NCBI GenBank assembly: GCA_028869725.1
Contig: JAGWRJ010000211.1
Location: 1-8,611 of the forward strand
Source of the DNA: Alphaproteobacteria bacterium
Lineage (GTDB): Bacteria; Pseudomonadota; Alphaproteobacteria; Micropepsales; Micropepsaceae
DNA length: 8,611 nucleotides
Direction of reading: 5' to 3'
Positions within the stretch are counted from its first letter, which is position 1; each line of letters begins with the position of its first letter. Under the pieces are notes generated by a model. It was not told the origin of the DNA. It did no database searches and saw only the letters and a list, made by a program, of their open reading frames with translations. Shown here one piece after another: positions 1 to 3,946 of this stretch. A program made the translations under genes and the position numbers.

Positions 1-63
1 CTGATCGGGGTAATGTTCCTGCAGCGGCTGGTGATCTGGCTGACCGCCGGCGGAGCGTTTTGA
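1..63 (+). CDS. C-terminal tail of a hydrophobic (probably membrane) protein, partial
   Basis: Frame 1 is open from the window edge to a TGA at 61-63 and encodes 20 residues ending in WLTAGGAF. The tail is hydrophobic (LIGVMFLQRLVIWL) and looks like the last membrane segment of a small membrane protein. A YggT-family protein is a reasonable guess because YggT genes often lie just upstream of folD in alphaproteobacteria and end in such a helix, but 20 residues do not prove it. Frame 3 is also open here (to 146) but reads as Arg/Ala-rich, unlike a protein. Its 5' part lies outside the window. Confidence 0.5.
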   Translation: MIGVMFLQRLVIWLTAGGAF

Positions 64-185
64 CCCTTTTTCGTGACCGGAAAGCCCGCTCGGCTCCAAG
101 ACAGTTCCTCTGGGCCAGGTCTAGCGGCGACGGGGCTAACGTCTGATCCGGGCCCGTCATGCGGACACGGCTCCGGCCGATTTGA

Positions 186-204
186 CTTTGCCGCGGCGGC
201 AAAG
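186..204. promoter_or_regulatory. Perfect 19-bp palindrome upstream of folD
   Basis: CTTTGCCGCGGCGGCAAAG has two 9-bp arms around one central G, all nine pairs matching. It overlaps a TTGACT (182-187) that resembles a -35 box, but no good -10 lies 16-18 bp downstream. There is no T-run after it, so it is not a classical terminator of the upstream gene. A dimeric repressor or activator operator for folD is the simplest reading; an mRNA hairpin is possible if transcription starts upstream. The rest of the 64-262 interval shows no convincing coding frame. Confidence 0.4.
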
Positions 205-240
205 CGGTGGACGTCGCGGGCCTGCCCGAGTATGTCCTCG

Positions 241-255
241 CCCGTCCGACGGGAG
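241..255 (+). promoter_or_regulatory. folD ribosome binding site inside a small inverted repeat
   Basis: GGGAG at 251-255 lies 7 nt before the ATG at 263 and fixes the folD start. Its first three G residues are also the right arm of CCCGTC-C-GACGGG (241-253), a perfect 6-bp inverted repeat with a single central base. In RNA this could form a 5-bp stem with a CCG loop that partly covers the Shine-Dalgarno sequence. Confidence 0.5.
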
Positions 256-262
256 CCAGCCC

Positions 263-1147
263 ATGACCGCTACACTTATCGACGGCAAAGCCGTCGCTGC
301 GCGCCTCAGACAGCGTCTTTTCGAGCAGACTGCGGCTCTAAAGGACGCCCATGGCCTTGTTCCGGGTCTTGCCACCGTTCTTGTTGGGGACGATCCGGCG
401 AGCGAAGTCTATGTGCGCAACAAAAACAAGATGGCCGAGGCCCTGGGGTTTTATTCGCGCAGCCACCATCTGCCGGCCGATGCGCGCGAAGAAGACGTAC
501 TTACGCTCGTGCGTGCGCTCAATGCCGACCCGAAGATCCACGGCATTCTGGTGCAGATGCCCCTGCCACCCCAGATCCGCGAGGCCGCGGTTCTTGACGC
601 ACTTGATCCGGCCAAGGACGTCGATGCCCTGACACCAGCCAATGCGGGCTTGCTGCTGAGCGGGCGCGCGCAACTGGTGTCCTGCACGCCGATGGGCGTG
701 ATGCTGCTCCTGAAAGAGTATGTCGGCGACATAGCCGGTCAGGAAGCCCTTGTGATCGGCCGTTCACTACTCTTCGGCAAGCCGGCCGCTCAACTGCTGC
801 TGGCGGCCAACGCCACCGTGACGATGGCCCATTCGAAGTCTCGCAATCTGCCGGATCTGTGCCGGCGTGCCGATATTCTTGTTGCAGCGATCGGGCGGCC
901 GGAATTTGTTCAGGGCGACTGGGTCAGGCAGGGCGCGGTGGTCATAGATGTCGGCATCAATCGCGTTCAGTCGAATGATGGCTCAAGCCGGCTTGTGGGA
1001 GATGTGGCGTTTGCGGCTGCAGCGCAACGGGCCCGGGCCATTACCCCTGTGCCGGGGGGCGTGGGCGCCATGACCATCGTCTGCCTGATGCGCAATACGC
1101 TGATTGCGGCGATGCTCGCTGCCGGACTCGAGCGACCGGAGCTTTAG
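263..1147 (+). CDS. folD: Bifunctional methylenetetrahydrofolate dehydrogenase / methenyltetrahydrofolate cyclohydrolase
   Basis: FolD (294 aa, the usual family length) is a cytosolic dimer that oxidises 5,10-methylene-THF to methenyl-THF with NADP and hydrolyses it to 10-formyl-THF for purine and formyl-Met synthesis. The catalytic set is present at the E. coli positions: Y50 and K54 in YVRNKNK, Q98 in VQMPLPP and D121 in KDVDA. The Rossmann half carries VIGRS (164-168), GKP (172-174), and the signature PGGVGAMT (264-271). The ATG at 263 is chosen over an in-frame TTG at 182 because it has a well-spaced GGGAG and starts with the conserved MTATLIDGK. Some normally conserved neighbours differ: DVDALTP for the usual DVDGFHP, GRSLLFGKP for GRSNIVGKP, and VGAMT for VGPMT. 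All core catalytic residues are kept, so activity is expected. Confidence 0.96.
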   Translation: MTATLIDGKAVAARLRQRLFEQTAALKDAHGLVPGLATVLVGDDPASEVYVRNKNKMAEALGFYSRSHHLPADAREEDVLTLVRALNADPKIHGILVQMPLPPQIREAAVLDALDPAKDVDALTPANAGLLLSGRAQLVSCTPMGVMLLLKEYVGDIAGQEALVIGRSLLFGKPAAQLLLAANATVTMAHSKSRNLPDLCRRADILVAAIGRPEFVQGDWVRQGAVVIDVGINRVQSNDGSSRLVGDVAFAAAAQRARAITPVPGGVGAMTIVCLMRNTLIAAMLAAGLERPEL

Positions 1148-1160
1148 ACAGAGTAAAGCT
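1140..1160. terminator. Possible weak bidirectional terminator between folD and senC
   Basis: AGCTTTA (1140-1146) and TAAAGCT (1154-1160) form a perfect 7-bp stem with a 7-nt loop, placed over the folD stop codon and the 15-bp gap between the two convergent genes. The position suits a shared terminator, but the stem is AT-rich and no U-tract follows on either strand, so it is a weak candidate; termination could equally be Rho-dependent. Confidence 0.28.
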
Positions 1161-1162
1161 GG

Positions 1163-1768
1163 CTAGACGCCGATGTGACGGGAGATCGCCTTGGCTAGCC
1201 CGTCGGGGCCCAGGGTTTCATCATAATTGGCAATGAATTTGCCGTCCGGTCCCATCAGGTAGATCACGTTGGAGTGGTCGACGGCATAGGATCCGTTCTT
1301 CGCGGCTTTATGCGCCCTGTAGTAGACGTGATATTCCTTTGCGACCGCGGCAATGCTGCTCTTTGAGCCCGTCAACCCGACGAACTCGGGACCGAAAGCG
1401 GCCAGATAATTCTTCAGCGCGCGCGGCGTATCGCGGGTCGGATCGACCGTTATGAAAATGGGTACGACCTGCTGTGCCGCCCCGCCCAGCTTTTCCATTG
1501 CATCGGCGATGACACTGAGCGTGGTGGGGCAAATATCCGGACAGTTGGTATAGCCAAAGTAGACAAGCATATAGCGGCCAGCAAAATCCCGGTCGGTGCG
1601 GGTGTGGCCATACTGGTCGGTCAGCGAAAACGGTCCACCAATGGCCGCATCGCCTATGGTCATGACGCGTCCGCGCTCTGAGGAGAGGTGATCGCCCAGA
1701 TACCACAGGGTTCCAGCAGCAATACCGGTGACGACGATGATGAGTGCGACAAGCACGCCGCGGCGCAT
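1163..1768 (-). CDS. senC: SCO1/SenC family copper chaperone for cytochrome c oxidase
   Basis: This 201-aa protein has one N-terminal membrane anchor or uncleaved signal (about residues 5-24), then a thioredoxin-fold domain facing the periplasm. The copper ligands of the SCO family are present: C76 and C80 in NCPDICP and H165 in AVDHSN. The family motif DPTRDTP is at 109-115. SCO proteins deliver copper to, and manage thiols of, the CuA site of cytochrome oxidase subunit II. The ATG at 1768 is preceded on its strand by AGGA about 7 nt upstream. It is divergent from regB over 135 bp; in Rhodobacter, senC is likewise linked to the reg genes, though there it is co-transcribed with regA. That context supports a role in respiratory oxidase assembly under redox control, as inference. 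Confidence 0.95.
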   Translation of the reverse strand: MRRGVLVALIIVVTGIAAGTLWYLGDHLSSERGRVMTIGDAAIGGPFSLTDQYGHTRTDRDFAGRYMLVYFGYTNCPDICPTTLSVIADAMEKLGGAAQQVVPIFITVDPTRDTPRALKNYLAAFGPEFVGLTGSKSSIAAVAKEYHVYYRAHKAAKNGSYAVDHSNVIYLMGPDGKFIANYDETLGPDGLAKAISRHIGV

Positions 1769-1832
1769 GGGTAATCCTGTTTGCGGCCCGCCGGGCTGGC
1801 AGGGGGACGGCAGACTGATAGACTCTCGACGG

Positions 1833-1838
1833 TGTCAA
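1833..1838 (-). promoter_or_regulatory. Candidate -35 box of the senC promoter
   Basis: On the minus strand this reads TTGACA, a perfect sigma-70 -35 hexamer, about 65 bp upstream of the senC ATG. No good -10 occurs at 16-18 bp spacing; the nearest resemblance, TATCAG (1815-1820, minus strand), is only 12 bp away. A weak -10 would fit an activator-dependent promoter. The inverted repeat at 1839-1863 begins immediately upstream of it. Confidence 0.3.
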
Positions 1839-1863
1839 CTGAAGCGCGAAATCGTCGCTTCAG
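1839..1863. promoter_or_regulatory. Inverted repeat in the senC-regB divergent region; candidate RegA operator or leader hairpin
   Basis: CTGAAGCG (1839-1846) and CGCTTCAG (1856-1863) are perfect 8-bp arms separated by 9 nt; three further inner pairs (CGA/TCG) are possible with one bulged T. The core GCGCGAAATCGTCGC (1844-1858) has the GCG-N9-CGC layout and the right half GTCGC of published RegA/PrrA-type sites (GCGGC-N5-GTCGC as I recall them), with two mismatches in the left half. On the senC side it abuts the TTGACA; on the regB side its right arm runs into AGGAGG. It could be a DNA operator for autoregulation, an RNA hairpin limiting ribosome access, or both. Confidence 0.45.
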
Positions 1864-1901
1864 GAGGTCGGGACCATGCAGATGGCGGCAGCATGATGTA
1901 A
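1861..1901 (+). promoter_or_regulatory. regB leader: strong Shine-Dalgarno serving a 6-codon upstream ORF
   Basis: AGGAGG (1862-1867) stands 8 nt before an ATG at 1876 that opens a six-codon ORF, MQMAAA, stopping at TGA 1894-1896. This frame differs from regB. A second overlapping start at 1893 gives ATG ATG TAA (stop 1899-1901), and the regB ATG follows at 1904. There is no in-frame regB start codon near AGGAGG. The layout suggests a leader peptide with translational coupling into regB. CATGC (1875-1879) and GCATG (1891-1895) could also pair and shorten the distance from AGGAGG to the regB ATG. Confidence 0.35.
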
Positions 1902-1903
1902 AC

Positions 1904-3319
1904 ATGAACACGATGCAGGAAAAAAGACCCGGCCGTATCCCGCTCTGGCCCGCAAAAATTGCCGATGAATTCGCCTTTGCTGCGCCCACGAGCCGGGGGC
2001 GGGTGCGACTGCGAACCCTCTCAAACCTGCGCTGGCTTGCGGTCGGCGGCCAGTCGGCGACCCTCTTCATTGTTTATTTCGGACTGGCCTACCAGCTGCC
2101 GCTGGCCGAGTGCATCGGGGCCATTACCGCAAGCGCGGTTCTTAACATCGTTCTTGCCTTGCGGTTTCCGGCCACACATCGGCTGACCAACCGCGAGGCG
2201 ACCGCATTTCTTGCGTATGACGTCCTGCAGCTGGCAGCCCTGCTCTATCTGACAGGTGGTCTCGAAAATCCCTTTGCCCTGATGTTTCTCGCCCCCGTGG
2301 TGATCGCGGCCTCGACCCTAAACCTCGGTAACACGCTGATCCTTGCCTTTCTGTCCTTCGCGGCCGTGTCCCTCATAGCCATCGTCCACCAGCCATTGCC
2401 CTGGGCCCCGCACGAGGTGCTGCAGCTTCCGGCGCTCTATCAGGGCGGGATCTGGGCCTCGATCGTCATCGGAATCGGCTTTACCTCGATTTACGCCTGG
2501 CGCATCGCAAGCGAAGCTGCCCGCATGTCGGCCGGACTGGCCGCAACCCAGCTGGCGCTGGCGCGCGAACACCGCATGGCGGCAATCGGCGCCCTGGCTG
2601 CGGCCGCCGCCCACGAACTCGGAACCCCCCTTGGCACCATTGCCGTGGTCGCGCGCGAACTCGAACGGGAATTGCCCAAAGGCTCGGCACAGGCCGAGGA
2701 TGCGGGGCTGCTGCGCGCACAGGCCGAGCGCTGTCGCACCATTCTCACCCGTCTTGCCCGCCCCGAACAGAGCGTGCTCGATGCCACCAATCGCATTCCG
2801 GTGGCGGCGATGCTCGACGATCTGGTCGGCCCTTACCGCCATGACGAACTGCAGATCACGATCGAGCTGGCGCCTGGCGAAGGTGACGGGCCGCTACCCA
2901 AGATCTGGCGCACGCCGGAGCTCTTGCACAGCCTCAACAATTTCGTCGCCAACGCAGCCGATTTTGCCAACAGCCACATCGAGATTGGTGTGTCCTGGGA
3001 TGCAACCTCGCTGCAGGTGACGATCGAGGACGATGGCCCAGGTTTTGCCCCCGAAATCCTGGAGCGCCTCGGGGAACCTTATGTCACCTCGCGGCCGGGG
3101 AGCTATGCCCTGGGAGAAACCCAGCTGTCGCCCAGCGAAAATTTTACCGGTCAGCAGGGCATGGGGCTGGGCTTTTTTATCGCTAAGACATTGATCGAAC
3201 AGACCGGGGGCCGCGTCCAGGTCCGCAATCGCGGCAAGGGGGGTGCGCGGGTGAGTTGTCGCTGGCCACGCGGGGCAATCGATGCCGACCGGCCGCCAAG
3301 CGGCACCAGTGGGCTCTAA
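1904..3319 (+). CDS. regB: Redox-sensing membrane histidine kinase RegB (PrrB/ActS type)
   Basis: RegB (471 aa here) is the inner-membrane sensor that phosphorylates RegA under reducing conditions. Residues about 40-200 hold roughly six membrane segments. GGLENPF at 118-124 matches the GGxxNPF quinone-binding motif of RegB. H237 in AHELGTPL is the phospho-acceptor. C277 in AERCRTIL lies exactly 40 residues after it, the same spacing as His225 and redox-active Cys265 in Rhodobacter capsulatus. The ATPase domain has NNFVANAADFA (N box), EDDGPGF, and GMGLGFFIAK. The ATG at 1904 (or 1913) is the first sensible start; a TTG at 1781 would add an Arg-rich, unconserved 41 residues. Neither ATG has a good Shine-Dalgarno of its own, so translation may be coupled to the leader ORF. 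regA follows after 73 nt in the same direction, probably one transcript. Confidence 0.95.
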   Translation: MNTMQEKRPGRIPLWPAKIADEFAFAAPTSRGRVRLRTLSNLRWLAVGGQSATLFIVYFGLAYQLPLAECIGAITASAVLNIVLALRFPATHRLTNREATAFLAYDVLQLAALLYLTGGLENPFALMFLAPVVIAASTLNLGNTLILAFLSFAAVSLIAIVHQPLPWAPHEVLQLPALYQGGIWASIVIGIGFTSIYAWRIASEAARMSAGLAATQLALAREHRMAAIGALAAAAAHELGTPLGTIAVVARELERELPKGSAQAEDAGLLRAQAERCRTILTRLARPEQSVLDATNRIPVAAMLDDLVGPYRHDELQITIELAPGEGDGPLPKIWRTPELLHSLNNFVANAADFANSHIEIGVSWDATSLQVTIEDDGPGFAPEILERLGEPYVTSRPGSYALGETQLSPSENFTGQQGMGLGFFIAKTLIEQTGGRVQVRNRGKGGARVSCRWPRGAIDADRPPSGTSGL

Positions 3320-3363
3320 ACGACGACAGATTGTCTCATCTTTGCTTGCGGAAGTGGAAGAAC

Positions 3364-3385
3364 GGCGCTATCGGAGCGCCAAGGA
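3364..3385 (+). promoter_or_regulatory. Hairpin abutting the regA ribosome binding site
   Basis: GGCGCT (3364-3369) and AGCGCC (3375-3380) are perfect 6-bp arms around ATCGG, and the Shine-Dalgarno AAGGA (3381-3385) begins on the next base, 7 nt before the regA ATG. The core GCGCTATCGGAGCGC has the same GCG-N9-CGC spacing as the repeat in front of regB. It may be a stability or translation element setting the RegA:RegB ratio, or a RegA-binding site; no T-run follows, so it is not a terminator. Confidence 0.4.
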
Positions 3386-3392
3386 TGGATCG

Positions 3393-3944
3393 ATGAACCC
3401 GCAAGAGCAGCCCCTCCCCGAAGATCGCAGCCTCCTGATCGTCGAAGACGATCGGCCTTTGCGCGAGCGCCTTGCCCGCGCCATGGAAGCGCGCGGTTTC
3501 GATGTGACTATCGCCGAAACGGTGGCCCAGGGCCTTGGCCGGGCCAAGGAAGATCCACCGGCATTCGCAGTCGTCGACCTCAAGCTGGATGACGGCAATG
3601 GTCTTGATGTTGTGGAGCTGCTGCACGGGGTCCGACCCGATGCCCGCGTCGTGGTGCTGACAGGTTTTGGCAACATCGCCACTGCCGTCGCAGCGGTCAA
3701 ATATGGGGCCATCGACTATCTGCCGAAGCCGGCGGACGCTGATGACATCATGGCCGCCCTCCTGGCGGCACCGGGCGCCAAGCCCAAGCCACCCGAAAAC
3801 CCCATGTCCGCCGATCGCGTGCGCTGGGAACATATCCAGCGGGTCTACGAACTGTGCGGTCACAATGTCTCGGAAACCGCACGCCGGCTTAACATGCACC
3901 GGCGGACCTTGCAGCGCATCCTCGCCAAACGCAGTCCGCGATAA
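3393..3944 (+). CDS. regA: Global redox response regulator RegA (PrrA/ActR type)
   Basis: RegA (183 aa, standard family length) is the cytosolic DNA-binding partner of RegB, controlling respiration, and in other species photosynthesis, carbon and nitrogen fixation. The receiver domain (about 12-125) has the acidic pair D19-D20, phospho-acceptor D62 in VVDLKLDDG, T90 and K112 (LPKPAD). A short proline-rich linker (131-137) leads to a Fis-like helix-turn-helix: NVSETARRLNMHRRTLQRIL (158-177), the hallmark of this family and nearly invariant in alphaproteobacteria. The ATG at 3393 is preferred over an in-frame start at 3282, inside regB, because of the AAGGA at 3381-3385 and the family's length. 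It is downstream of its kinase in one orientation, whereas in Rhodobacter regB is divergent from senC-regA. The stop codon is 2 bp from the maeB stop on the other strand. Confidence 0.97.
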   Translation: MNPQEQPLPEDRSLLIVEDDRPLRERLARAMEARGFDVTIAETVAQGLGRAKEDPPAFAVVDLKLDDGNGLDVVELLHGVRPDARVVVLTGFGNIATAVAAVKYGAIDYLPKPADADDIMAALLAAPGAKPKPPENPMSADRVRWEHIQRVYELCGHNVSETARRLNMHRRTLQRILAKRSPR

Positions 3945-3946
3945 AC

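Noticed and set aside
42..78. CCGCCGGCGG palindrome followed by TTTT and TTTTT runs as a terminator of the first gene
   Set aside because: The palindrome leaves at most a 2-nt loop with 4-bp arms, and the first T-run is separated by AGCG; too weak to call.
208..236. TGGACG-N17-TATGTC as a folD promoter
   Set aside because: Matches are only 4/6 and 3/6, no better than expected by chance in this leader.
73..597. 174-codon plus-strand frame covering the folD leader and 5' part (GTG start at 73)
   Set aside because: Arg/Ser/Pro-rich and running out of frame into folD. I considered a DUF167 protein, which often sits between yggT and folD, but saw no DUF167-like motif.
1660..2070. 136-codon minus-strand frame spanning senC and the regB start
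   Set aside because: Overlaps two clear genes in other frames and has no coherent sequence.
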